Source: Chromobacterium sphagni
GTDB lineage: Bacteria > Pseudomonadota > Gammaproteobacteria > Burkholderiales > Chromobacteriaceae
Length of the DNA: 44,939 bases
Direction: 5' to 3'
Assembly: GCF_001855555.1 (NCBI RefSeq)
Contig: NZ_MKCT01000026.1
Location: forward strand, 1 to 44,939
Below are positions 17,460-25,062 of this stretch, one piece after another. A program made the position numbers and the translations under genes. The number at the start of each line of letters is the position of its first letter. Position 1 is the stretch's first letter. The notes under the pieces were generated by a model. The model saw only the letters and a list, made by a program, of their open reading frames with translations, was not told where the DNA came from and did no database searches.

Positions 17460-18807
17460 ATGGCCCTGACCGCCCAGACCGTGAAGCACATCCAACCCGC
17501 CGAAAAACTTACCAAGAAAGCCGATGGCGGCGGGTTGTTCCTCTGGGTCTACCCTAACGGCGCAAAATACTGGCGCTGGCGCGGCTACTTGGCCGGCAAA
17601 GAAAAATTGCTCGCCATAGGCGTCTACTGCGGGCCGGCTCAGTACGACGAAAAAGGCGCGCTACAGCCGTCAGCCATCCAAATGGGTTTGAAAGAGGCGC
17701 GAGAAGCCCGAGACGCAGCCAAGCGATTACTGGACGAGGGCAAAGACCCAGGCAAAAAAAGGGCCGAGGCCAAAAAACTGGCTCATGTCTCGACTGAAAA
17801 CAACCTAGAGGCCGTGGCAAGGGAATGGCACCACAAGAGCCTGGCCAAGTGGGTTCCAGATCATGCAAACCGGATACTCCGCCGGTTCGAGATGGATGTA
17901 TTTCCCCACATCGGGGCCGAGCCGGTTGATGCCCTCAAGACCCACCACCTACTAGACATCCTGCGCAAAGTCGAAGCGCGTGGCTCTCTCGACGTCGCCA
18001 GCCGACTGCAACAGCACCTTGTCGCTGTGATGCGCTACGCCGTACAGACTGGCCGCATCAGCACCAACCTGGCGCTTGACCTGCAGGGCGCGCTGATCGT
18101 ACCGGAGAAGCAGCACCGCGCAGCCTTACCCTTGAACCAGCTTCCAGAGCTGATAGACCGCATAAACAACTACCATGGCCGCCTACTGACCCGCGCAGCC
18201 CTGCGGCTTACTCTGCTGACCTTCCTGCGCTCCAGCGAGCTGCGCATGGCCAGGTGGGGGGGGAAATCGACTTCGAGCGCGGCATCTGGACTATCCCCCC
18301 ACGCGCGAAGCCATCGAGGGCGTGCGCTACTCCAATCGCGGCACCAAGATGAAGACCGCGCATGTTGTTCCCTTGTCCCGCCAGGCGCTGGCCGTGCTGC
18401 AAGAGATTCACCCGCTGACAGGCCGCTTTGAGCTGATTTTTGCCGGCAATAGCGATGTCACCAAGCCCATGAGTGAGAACACGATAAACAAATCCCTGCG
18501 CAATCTTGGCTACGACACGCAGGCCGATGTCTGTGGCCACGGCTTCCGCACCATGGCTTGCTCAGCACTGAATGAATCCGGCCTGTGGTTCAAGGATGCG
18601 ATTGAGCGTGCGATTGAGCGCCAGATGAGCCACGTCGAGCGCAACAGCGTGCGTGCCGCCTACATTCACAAAGCCGAATATCTGTCCGAGCATCGATTGA
18701 TGATGCAATGGTGGGCAGACTTCCTGGATGCCCAAAACCCACACACCTATATTGAGCCATCAGAATTTGCCAAGCTCAGGAACGATAGCGCAGTGATTTT
18801 GCGGTAG
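17460..18807 (+). pseudogene. P4-type tyrosine recombinase (integrase), frameshifted
   Basis: An N-terminal DUF4102/arm-binding domain (ADGGGLFLWVYPNGAKYWRWRG) is followed by a core-binding domain, then the catalytic domain with the first arginine (TLLTFLRSSELRMARW), CGHGFRTMACSALNE (H-x-x-R box) and SHVERNSVRAAYIHKAEYL (catalytic Tyr). The frame breaks at the eight-G run 18256-18263 and again at the C run 18295-18300. One extra base in each restores a continuous protein of about 449 residues with EIDFERGIWTIP between. The loss falls inside the catalytic domain after the first Arg, so if real the enzyme is dead. Both breaks are in homopolymers, so sequencing error is a fair alternative. Confidence 0.85.
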
Positions 18808-18944
18808 ACTGTTCTCGGCCAGTTCCAGCCGTTCTCGGACTCAATAAAGGGCACCTCGAAAACCCTTAACCTTCAAAAATTCCACATAACAAAACCAATG
18901 GCTTACGCAGTAATTTTTGGCGACACGTTCACTACAGCAACGAG

Positions 18945-19442
18945 TTAGAGTTTTTCTCTGCAGCGTTCGTGGTATCTTTCATCAAATTTCCGAAAAACAG
19001 TCGCTACATAGACCTCGTCTTTCTCCTTAACCAGCGCCATAACATATGCGCTACCACTGCCGTTCTTTCTCTTGAAAGCATTATAAAAGAAGAAGCCAAC
19101 ATTTCCATACTCGTCTTTGTTTGGAACAATGGATTTACATTTTAGATCTGATGCATAGTCGGAAAAATATTCCTTCATTGATGCAGCAAAACTCTTCAAT
19201 TCAATTTCAGAACTGTCTCTTTTTGTTAAGGGTGATATTAGCTTAATGAGCTCATCATCTTGAGAGTTTTTGGCGGCATCTATAAATCTTCTTTCTACTT
19301 TTTCATATACACTCTCATCCCCTCGAATAAAAAAGGAATTTATGCCTGAATCAGCACCAGACATGGTCTTATCACTAGCTTGAGCGCTTGAGAAGCAACC
19401 TAATATTACCAGAATGACTGAGATTAGTTTTAGCATGTACAA
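18945..19442 (-). CDS. Small exported protein of unknown function, AT-rich
   Basis: A 165-residue protein with an N-terminal signal (MLKLISVILVILGCFSSAQA). Cleavage after SAQA is likely, while ILGC could be an imperfect lipobox. The mature part is charged and helical (YEKVERRFIDAAKNSQDDEL), then a beta-rich C-terminal half with VGFFFYNAFKRKNGSGSAYVMALV and a terminal Cys. ATG 19436 is an alternative start. Base composition is clearly more AT-rich than the chromosome around it, indicating transfer. It lies 3 bp behind the truncated gene at 19446-19680 on the same strand, probably as an operon. I do not recognise a family; size, export and neighbourhood would fit an immunity protein, which is only a guess. 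Confidence 0.7.
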   Translation of the reverse strand: MYMLKLISVILVILGCFSSAQASDKTMSGADSGINSFFIRGDESVYEKVERRFIDAAKNSQDDELIKLISPLTKRDSSEIELKSFAASMKEYFSDYASDLKCKSIVPNKDEYGNVGFFFYNAFKRKNGSGSAYVMALVKEKDEVYVATVFRKFDERYHERCREKL

Positions 19443-19445
19443 CCC

Positions 19446-19680
19446 TCAACAGTTTTTTATACAGGCACGTGGCTCGTATATCAATTGATATTGCAGACGT
19501 CCATTGTCACACCCAAACACCATATCTTCAACACGTTCGTCATAGTCTCGCCCATATAACAACCCCAAATTTACAGTTGCCATATACTTCACCGCCGTCG
19601 CTTCCTGATCCAAATTGATCACGACAGCTTCGGGTCGATACCTGCCCGCATGCGTACCAATGCTCAAGTGACACCCCCTA
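19446..19680 (-). pseudogene. 3' remnant of an unknown gene cut by the IS5-family element
   Basis: About 78 codons (GTHAGRYRPEAVVINLDQEA, then DYDERVEDMVFGCDNGRLQY and the C-terminus PRACIKNC) read straight into the insertion sequence, which supplies the only upstream ATG. The original 5' part was lost or displaced. The flank on the other side of the IS does not give an obvious continuation in frame. It lies immediately before the small exported protein gene. No family recognised. Confidence 0.6.
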
Positions 19681-19690
19681 CTTAGACCCG

Positions 19691-20155
19691 CTAACAAAAC
19701 CTATCGATAAATCGCAGACAGATCAATGAGATAGCCAGTTTAAGCAAGGCGTAATGCGTATCCAGCCGCCGTTCAAAGCGGATGCGCAACTTGCCGAAGC
19801 CCGCTAGCCAAGAATGGGTATGTTCTACCACCCAACGGTGGCGACCCAGTCTCTCGCTGCTTTCCACTCCGCGACGAGCAATTCGCACCAAGATTCCTCG
19901 CCGGCTCAGGTATTCACGGCAACGGCGGTAGTCGTAGCCTTTGTCAGCATGCAGTTTGTAAGGCTTTCGCCTGGGTCGCCCTGGCAAACCAGGAACGGCA
20001 GGAATCGCATCGATCAAAGCTTCGAAGACCATGGAGTCGTGTCGATTGGCGCCGGTCATGCTCAGTGCCAGTGGTAGACCTCGGCGATCTACGATGATGT
20101 GCCGTTTGCTGCCGCATTTCCCTCGGTCGGTGGGGTTGGGACCGGTCTCTTGGCT
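19691..20155 (-). CDS. IS5-family transposase, OrfB (expressed by -1 frameshift)
   Basis: The C-terminal DDE transposase part reads ETGPNPTDRGKCGSKRHIIV, TGANRHDSMVFEALID, LHADKGYDYRRCREYL (second catalytic Asp) and ERLGRHRWVVEHTHSWL (catalytic Glu region). It starts in the -1 frame relative to OrfA at about 20155, with no good start codon there, which supports ribosomal frameshifting. The ATG at 20059 would give a shorter separate protein. It ends 10 bp inside the left inverted repeat. Confidence 0.82.
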   Translation of the reverse strand, partial: SQETGPNPTDRGKCGSKRHIIVDRRGLPLALSMTGANRHDSMVFEALIDAIPAVPGLPGRPRRKPYKLHADKGYDYRRCREYLSRRGILVRIARRGVESSERLGRHRWVVEHTHSWLAGFGKLRIRFERRLDTHYALLKLAISLICLRFIDRFC

Positions 20156-20493
20156 CCCCGGGGGCTGGCAACGCTAGCCCCATCAATGCTGGCCCGGCTC
20201 CAATCAATTTGATCGTGTTGGCGCAGTTGTATCAGCAGAGCTAGGTGTAGGCGGTCCCAAATGCCTTGCGATTGCCAATCCCGCAGTCTTCGCCAGCAGG
20301 TCATCCCGCTGCCAAAACCGAGTTCCTGCGGGAGGTCCTCCCAAGGAATGCCGGTGGCGAGAACAAACAAGATGCCGTTGAGGGCTGCAAAATCATCCAG
20401 CCGTGGCCGCCCACCCCGGCGGGGGCGAGGTGGCGGAGGGAGTAGCGGCTGCAATGACTTCCAGAGCTTCTGACTGACGACTTTCCGTTTCAT
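20089..20493 (-). CDS. IS5-family transposase, OrfA
   Basis: A 134-residue N-terminal transposase half with the DUF4096-type domain: LWKSLQPLLPPPPRPRRGGR, LNGILFVLATGIPWEDLP and GSGMTCWRRLRDWQSQGIWD, ending near the first catalytic Asp region (WSRASIDGASV). The ATG at 20493 fits family starts; frames upstream of it are outside the element. OrfB continues in the -1 frame from the AAGAGACC sequence about 70 bases before the OrfA stop, so a fused OrfAB product by -1 frameshifting is expected. Confidence 0.85.
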   Translation of the reverse strand: MKRKVVSQKLWKSLQPLLPPPPRPRRGGRPRLDDFAALNGILFVLATGIPWEDLPQELGFGSGMTCWRRLRDWQSQGIWDRLHLALLIQLRQHDQIDWSRASIDGASVASPRGAKRPVPTPPTEGNAAANGTSS

Positions 20494-20646
20494 CTTCGCT
20501 AGATGCGGGCATACGTATCCGGCATCAAGAGGTTTCGTTAGCGGGTCTAAGTGTGGTTCCGCACAGACTACCATTGAGCAAGCATCGAATGCTTGGCTAG
20601 CTACGCTCGCAATGTGGCGATATGTGGCCTTTTGGGAGAATTGACC

Positions 20647-21201
20647 ATGTACGGATGCACTGGACGGCGTATTCGCGTGCTCATTAATGATGACACTCTA
20701 GAACCGAAAAGTGAGGATATTGATGATGTATCAGGCATTTTCCGGTCTGAGGAAGAGCAAATGATGACTGAAAAGGATAATTGGTTTCGGCCATTTGTTC
20801 CTTTAGATTTTCAGGCGCTGGCACAAGAGGTGTTTGCGTATCGCCCCAATCATCGCGATGTTGCCTACCTAGCGGATTTGCTCCAGCCGTTGGTCAACGG
20901 GTCGCTTGCCGCGAATCGGGTCATTCCGGCAATACCGGAAGCGAGAACCGATGAGCCAGGTTCGCCGACATGGGTTGCGGGGCTACTGGACAAGGTAGGA
21001 GCCGATGCTCTGCTGTTCCAGGGCGATCAACTGGACATAGAGCGCCTGAAAAAGGTTTTACCCCAAGTGGACACGCCGCAGAGCCAAGTCATGGTTCCTA
21101 GTTTGTTTTATAAGGCCAATACCGGCCATACAGAAGGCAACACCTTCGAGTTATTGATGTCAGTCCCGGGCGGCAAGTTGTCGGGCGGCCTCTTCTGGTG
21201 A
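20647..21201 (+). CDS. Orphan hypothetical protein with IS-derived C-terminus
   Basis: A 184-residue, acidic, soluble protein without signal or membrane segments (MYGCTGRRIRVLINDDTLEP, RPFVPLDFQALAQEVFAYRP, DKVGADALLFQGDQLDIERL). I placed the start at ATG 20647 behind GGGAGA; TTG 20641 is possible. The last residues (PGGKLSGGLFW) come from a region that in another frame looks like an IS5 transposase, so the native C-terminus was probably lost. Lower GC than the core genes. No family recognised. It is divergent from the IS5 transposase. Confidence 0.6.
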   Translation: MYGCTGRRIRVLINDDTLEPKSEDIDDVSGIFRSEEEQMMTEKDNWFRPFVPLDFQALAQEVFAYRPNHRDVAYLADLLQPLVNGSLAANRVIPAIPEARTDEPGSPTWVAGLLDKVGADALLFQGDQLDIERLKKVLPQVDTPQSQVMVPSLFYKANTGHTEGNTFELLMSVPGGKLSGGLFW

Positions 21202-21356
21202 CTTGGTACTGCCACACCGGTCCCAATCAACAGGACTTTATGATCTTCGAAGCTTTGATCGCTGCGATTCCTGCCATGCCAGGGCGTGCTAGGCAAAAGC
21301 CTTACAAACTGCATGTAGACAACGGTTATGACTACCACCGTTGCCATGACCATTAG
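21172..21356 (+). mobile_element. Fossil of an IS5-family transposase (OrfB fragment)
   Basis: Plus-strand reading gives TGPNQQDFMIFEALIAAIPA from 21216, then KPYKLHVDNGYDYHRCHDH and a stop at 21354. This is closely related to TGANRHDSMVFEALIDAIPA and KPYKLHADKGYDYRRCREYL of the intact IS upstream. It lacks both ends and most of the transposase, so it is an older degraded copy of a related element. Confidence 0.8.
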
Positions 21357-21385
21357 AAAGACTTTGCCACACAAATCAGCAAGCC

Positions 21386-21515
21386 TGTACAGAGTTTTGT
21401 ATAAACAGGCATTTGGCAGGAAACTGTCGCTTAGTCTGGAATCCACATGTCTACCAAGAAACATGCCATTCCGGATGAGCTGGTTGCCCTGCTACTGGGC
21501 AACTATCAGCAGCCT
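21386..21515 (+). mobile_element. 5' fragment of an IS256-family element
   Basis: ATG 21447 begins MSTKKHAIPDELVALLLGNY, matching the N-terminus of IS256-type (Mutator) transposases, which typically start with a short basic stretch plus IPDELL. The preceding bases (CTGTACAGAGTTTTGTATAA) resemble the left terminal region of such elements. It is cut after about 23 codons, at the junction with an IS3 fragment. Confidence 0.6.
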
Positions 21516-21525
21516 GCCGCCCCAG

Positions 21526-21814
21526 CTAAGCGGCGGCGAAGTAGTCCGTGGCTTTTTCCAGGATTTCTAGCTCCACTTTGAGCCTGGCATTCTCGGCTCT
21601 CCGGCTGGAGCGCTCCATCCGCTCCGGCATGATGGCTTTACCATTTCCGGCCGCTAATTTACCGGCCTTGCTGGCCTTGCGCCAGTTGCTGAATCTGCTC
21701 GGCAATGCCGAGATCTCGATCGACGTGGGCGGGAGACCTGCCTTTGGTCTCAATCAACCGGACCGTCTCTTGCTTGAACTCTGTGATATAGCTTTGCTTC
21801 GGGATTTTGTACAT
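21526..21814 (-). pseudogene. IS3-family OrfA remnant, frameshifted
   Basis: From ATG 21814 the minus strand reads MYKIPKQSYITEFKQETVRL and GRSPAHVDRDLGIAEQ, an IS3-type helix-turn-helix start. After one frame change near 21700-21710 it reads NWRKASKAGKLAAGNGKA and RAENARLKVELEILEKATDY, the leucine-zipper end of OrfA. No OrfB follows. The fragment abuts the IS256 piece, showing successive insertions and deletions at this spot. Confidence 0.8.
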
Positions 21815-21880
21815 GGACACCTCCGCATATCAGTTTATCTGACTACGCTTGGTATCCGAAATTCGCGGTCAACCTCAATC

Positions 21881-21914
21881 AAAAGGGAGAGGCGATAACT
21901 GCCCCTCCCTTTCG
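21881..21914. terminator. Bidirectional terminator at the right border of the IS cluster
   Basis: AAAGGGAG and GGC (21882-21893) pair with GCC and CTCCCTTT (21901-21912) around GATAACT, with A and T runs outside. It serves as the 3' end of the minus-strand cobalamin adenosyltransferase gene, and marks the first chromosomal sequence after the mobile debris. Confidence 0.75.
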
Positions 21915-21939
21915 AAAATCCCCGCCAAACGCGTACGGC

Positions 21940-22491
21940 TTACTTCTTGCGCCCTGCCTGCCACAGCACGTCCGGCACTCCGCCCTGACGATTCAGATAG
22001 CGCGCCAGCACAAACAGGAAGTCCGACAGGCGATTGAGGTAGCGGCGCAAGGCGTCAGAGATACCCTCCTCCCCCGCCAGCGTCACCACCGCCCGCTCCG
22101 CGCGCCGGCAAACCGAGCGCGCCTGATGCGCCAGCGCGGCGCTACGCAAACCGCCAGGCAGAATGAATTCGCGCAACGGTCCTAACTCTTCGTTCATAAA
22201 AGCCACCAGGCTTTCCAGCGCCTGGACATGGGAGTCGGAAATGGCCTGGTAGCCGGGTACGGCCAGCTCCGATCCCAGATCGAACAGATCATGCTGAACC
22301 TCCAGCAGCCACTGCGCCAACGGTTCTGGAAGCGCTTCCGCCAACAACACGCCCATCACCGAGTTCAACTCGTCCACATCGCCCAAAGCCTGGATGCGGG
22401 CGCTATTCTTGGCCACGCGGCTACCATCGCCCAATCCGGTGCTGCCATCGTCTCCGGTGCGGGTGACGATATTCGACAATCTGTCAGCCAT
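21940..22491 (-). CDS. ATP:cob(I)alamin adenosyltransferase, PduO type
   Basis: A 183-residue enzyme that adenosylates cob(I)alamin to coenzyme B12. The ATP loop TRTGDDGSTGLGDGSR lies near the N-terminus. The helical core carries ARIQALGDVDELNS, GGLRSAALAHQARSVCRRAER and LNRLSDFLFVLARYLNR, the conserved PduO-type signature ending in SDxLFxxAR. Start at ATG 22491 (MADRLSNIVTRTG), overlapping the end of the acidic repeat protein gene by 8 bp, so translation is coupled. The PduO family is distinct from CobA. Confidence 0.93.
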   Translation of the reverse strand: MADRLSNIVTRTGDDGSTGLGDGSRVAKNSARIQALGDVDELNSVMGVLLAEALPEPLAQWLLEVQHDLFDLGSELAVPGYQAISDSHVQALESLVAFMNEELGPLREFILPGGLRSAALAHQARSVCRRAERAVVTLAGEEGISDALRRYLNRLSDFLFVLARYLNRQGGVPDVLWQAGRKK

Positions 22492-24637
22492 GCCCATCCT
22501 CATCCTTCCTGGACGAACCAACATCGTCCAAAGCCTGACGCAGGCTTTCCTTCAGCGCGTCGCCAAACAACATTTCGTAGTCTTCCTTCAACTGATGCAT
22601 CATCCCGGACAACATCTGCTTGGCCTGAACCTCCACCGCCTCCTGCAACCATAGCGACAGCTCCACTTTCATCCGCGGCAGCATCTGCTCGTACAGGGAG
22701 TTGAACAACGCCTGCTCGTCGAATGGGGAAGCCGCGCCCTGGATACGGCCTACGCTGCCGGCCGCCGCCATCGAAGCGATCTTCACCACCGAAACCGGGC
22801 CGGCATCCATGGAAGCGGCAGATTGCAGCGGCTGCTCTATCGCGGCAAGCGGCTCAAAGGCCCCATGCATGGACGCCGCCTTATTGCCCAACAAGCCTGA
22901 CAAGGCCGGTAGATCCTCTTCCCCGGCGTGGCCGTCCAAAACACTCGGAACATGCTCAGGCGGCACCGGCGCGGATAATGCCGGCGCCATTGGCTGCTCA
23001 AGCGTTTCCTCTGCCTCAGGCGGCACAGCCACGGCTTGCGGAACCGTTTGATCCTCAAGCTCGACAACCGCATTTTCTGTCGTCAGGCTGGCAAAATCCT
23101 CCGATTCCGATACAGACTGAAGTTCGGCGGCGTCCGATACCGGCAGCTCCGCATCCATAACCGGGATGCCCGCCAACTCCGGCTCAATGGTCTGAACAGC
23201 CTGTTGCGGCTCAATCGCGGGCTCGAGCTCGGACAATGCGGCGGCATCTTCCGCCATTTGGCGGTCAAACTCTGCCAACTCCGGCGCAAGCTCAGGCTCG
23301 ACAATCTCCAGCACCGGCAGCTCGTCATCCACAACCGGAATGTCCACAGACTCGGGATGGGCGGCCTCAGCGGCCAATTTCGGCTCAATCTCGGATTCGA
23401 ACCCGACGGCATCTCCCACCATCTGACCGTCAAACTCCGCCGACTCCGGCGCAAGCTCAGGCTCGACAACCTCCAGCACCGGCAGCTCGTCATCCACAAC
23501 CGGAATATCCACAGCCTCGGGATGGGCGGCCTCAGCGGCCAATTTCGGTTCAATCTCGGCTTCGGACCCGACGGCATCTCCCGCCATTTTGCGGTCAAAC
23601 TCCGCCAACTCCGGCGCAAGCTCAGGCTCAACAACCTCCAGCACCGGCAGCTCGTCATCCACAAGCGGAACGTCCGCGATCTCCGGCCGGGCCGCTAGTT
23701 GCGACTCAATCGCAGGCTCGACCCCGGCAACCTCAGGCACTGGCAACGCATCATCCAAAACCGGAACGCCGGGCTCAAGCGGCAGATCGGCCTCGGCCTT
23801 CCATTGCCCCTGCTCCAACGATGGCGCTTCCGGTTTGGGCAGCGTGGACAGCCACCCCAGCCCGCTGTCAGCCTGCTCGGGTTCGCGGCCGACGCCGCCG
23901 CCCAGCACACCGCTGGGCAGGCTATCGATGGAGATGGAGGTAAAAACCGGAGGGGGCGGAGCAACTGGAACATTGGTCCGCTCCGGCAAACGCTCATCGG
24001 TCGACAGCGCAACCTGATCCAGAGCCATGGGCTCGGCAAGGGCGGATTCCGGCGCCTGCGAGGCCGCCACCACCACGTCTTCCCAGCTCAGATCCGACGA
24101 TTCCGCCTGGGCGACAGCCGGCAACGCCGGCGCGTCGACAGGCTCGACCACCGGCTGCTTAACCTCCGCCGCGACAGCGCCTGCGACCGCCTCTTCATCA
24201 GCAGACGCCTGCGCCATGGCCATCAGCGCCGCCAACCCATCCTGATCGGACTCCGGCTCGGGCTGGACCGGTTCGCGCGGCTGCAGCACAAAATCCAGCC
24301 CGCCGGCCGGCTCCGCCAACAGATCGGCATCCGCCAATTCCAGCGAAGGCAAGGCGCTGATGAAGTCGAGCTCCGCAGTCGATGCGGGACCGGCCTCCTG
24401 CTCGCCGTCCAGCAGATCGGCCAGCGTCAGTTCCGGTATCTCCAATTCAGCCTCGTCATCCAGCTCGGCGGCCAGCACATCCAGTTCGGAAGAAAAGTCG
24501 AACTCGGGAATTTCCACCGCCGCGGCCGGCTCTTCTTCCGCCAGAACAGGCACGGCGGGCTCTTCCACCACATCGGTCAGAATCGGCAGATTCAGACCCG
24601 TCCAGTCATCGTCGTTGGCTTTCGGCGACTCAGTCAT
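22484..24637 (-). CDS. Large acidic Glu/Pro/Ala-rich repeat protein of unknown function
   Basis: A 717-residue, extremely acidic, mostly disordered protein with no signal peptide. Residues about 325-465 hold tandem 55-residue repeats (DDELPVLEVVEPELAPE, ending in the next DIPVV). The only clearly folded part is the C-terminal 80 residues: LYEQMLPRMKVELSLWLQEA and KEDYEMLFGDALKESLRQAL, an amphipathic helical domain. Its ATG overlaps the holC stop (ATGA), and its own end overlaps the adenosyltransferase start, placing it in a tightly coupled operon pepA-holC-this-cobalamin adenosyltransferase. I recognise no family. The layout (disordered acidic arm plus helical anchor) suggests a scaffold or nucleic-acid/protein mimic, but that is speculation. 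Confidence 0.85.
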   Translation of the reverse strand: MTESPKANDDDWTGLNLPILTDVVEEPAVPVLAEEEPAAAVEIPEFDFSSELDVLAAELDDEAELEIPELTLADLLDGEQEAGPASTAELDFISALPSLELADADLLAEPAGGLDFVLQPREPVQPEPESDQDGLAALMAMAQASADEEAVAGAVAAEVKQPVVEPVDAPALPAVAQAESSDLSWEDVVVAASQAPESALAEPMALDQVALSTDERLPERTNVPVAPPPPVFTSISIDSLPSGVLGGGVGREPEQADSGLGWLSTLPKPEAPSLEQGQWKAEADLPLEPGVPVLDDALPVPEVAGVEPAIESQLAARPEIADVPLVDDELPVLEVVEPELAPELAEFDRKMAGDAVGSEAEIEPKLAAEAAHPEAVDIPVVDDELPVLEVVEPELAPESAEFDGQMVGDAVGFESEIEPKLAAEAAHPESVDIPVVDDELPVLEIVEPELAPELAEFDRQMAEDAAALSELEPAIEPQQAVQTIEPELAGIPVMDAELPVSDAAELQSVSESEDFASLTTENAVVELEDQTVPQAVAVPPEAEETLEQPMAPALSAPVPPEHVPSVLDGHAGEEDLPALSGLLGNKAASMHGAFEPLAAIEQPLQSAASMDAGPVSVVKIASMAAAGSVGRIQGAASPFDEQALFNSLYEQMLPRMKVELSLWLQEAVEVQAKQMLSGMMHQLKEDYEMLFGDALKESLRQALDDVGSSRKDEDGHG
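23240..23662 (-). repeat. 165-bp in-frame tandem repeats inside the acidic protein
   Basis: The word CTCGTCATCC (encoding DDE on the minus strand) recurs at 23321, 23486 and 23651, exactly 165 bp apart, with near-identical sequence between. There are two full units and one partial. The unit equals 55 codons, so copy-number change keeps the frame. Confidence 0.92.
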
Positions 24638-25062
24638 GATGGCGTTTGACTCATGTCGTGATGTTCGATCGCGCAGCCATGCTCACGGTAGGCACGGAAA
24701 CGCTCGCGGGCGGTTGCCAGCGAGGCCGGATCCCGTCCCACGATCTCAAGAATGCGCTCAAACCGTTCAATTGCATAGGGCAGCTCCGGCCCCAGATTCA
24801 GCAGCACCGGGTGCGCCAGATCGTCCGGCAGGCGGGCGGTCAGCCAGACTGGCGTCACCCCCGCCTCCGCGGCCTCCAGCCGGCAATGCGGCACGAAACG
24901 GGTATCGCCGTGGCTCCACAAGCGGTTGCTGAACACTTCGACGCTGCGTTCGCTATCCAGCCAGATCAGCAACTGTTCCCGCTTGCGCTGCACCGTATCC
25001 GCCAATCTGCAGGCAAAAGCCTGCGGATCGGCGACGTTGGTGTAAAAATCAATCCTGGTCAT
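24634..25062 (-). CDS. holC: DNA polymerase III chi subunit
   Basis: A 142-residue protein of the HolC family: TRIDFYTNVADPQAFACRLA at the start, then KREQLLIWLDSERSVEVFSN and LWSHGDTRFVPHCRLEA, and LNLGPELPYAIERFERILEI near the end. Chi links the clamp loader to single-strand-binding protein at the replication fork. It overlaps the end of pepA by 14 bp, an arrangement conserved widely in proteobacteria, and its stop overlaps the next start. Confidence 0.95.
   Translation of the reverse strand: MTRIDFYTNVADPQAFACRLADTVQRKREQLLIWLDSERSVEVFSNRLWSHGDTRFVPHCRLEAAEAGVTPVWLTARLPDDLAHPVLLNLGPELPYAIERFERILEIVGRDPASLATARERFRAYREHGCAIEHHDMSQTPS

Larger units (their letters stand above)
19681..20551 (-). 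mobile_element. IS5-family insertion sequence, complete
   Basis: About 871 bp bounded by inverted repeats: CTTAGACCCGCTAAC at 19681-19695, continuing as AAAACC, and GTTAGCGGGTCTAAG at 20537-20551, preceded by GGTTTC. Between them is a two-ORF transposase on the minus strand, as in the IS427-like group of IS5. No matching target duplication is visible (left flank CCCCCTA, right flank TGTGGTT), so one flank may have been rearranged after insertion. A second, decayed copy of a related transposase lies 0.7 kb downstream. Confidence 0.88.

Noticed and set aside
17237-17557. Open frame across the tRNA-Thr gene and its terminator
   Set aside because: It begins inside the tRNA and reads through a terminator hairpin; no protein features.
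17298-21940. Second copy of the tRNA-Thr 3' end as attR
   Set aside because: I read the region for the terminal 20 bases and for shorter parts such as CCGCCGGCACCA and saw none.
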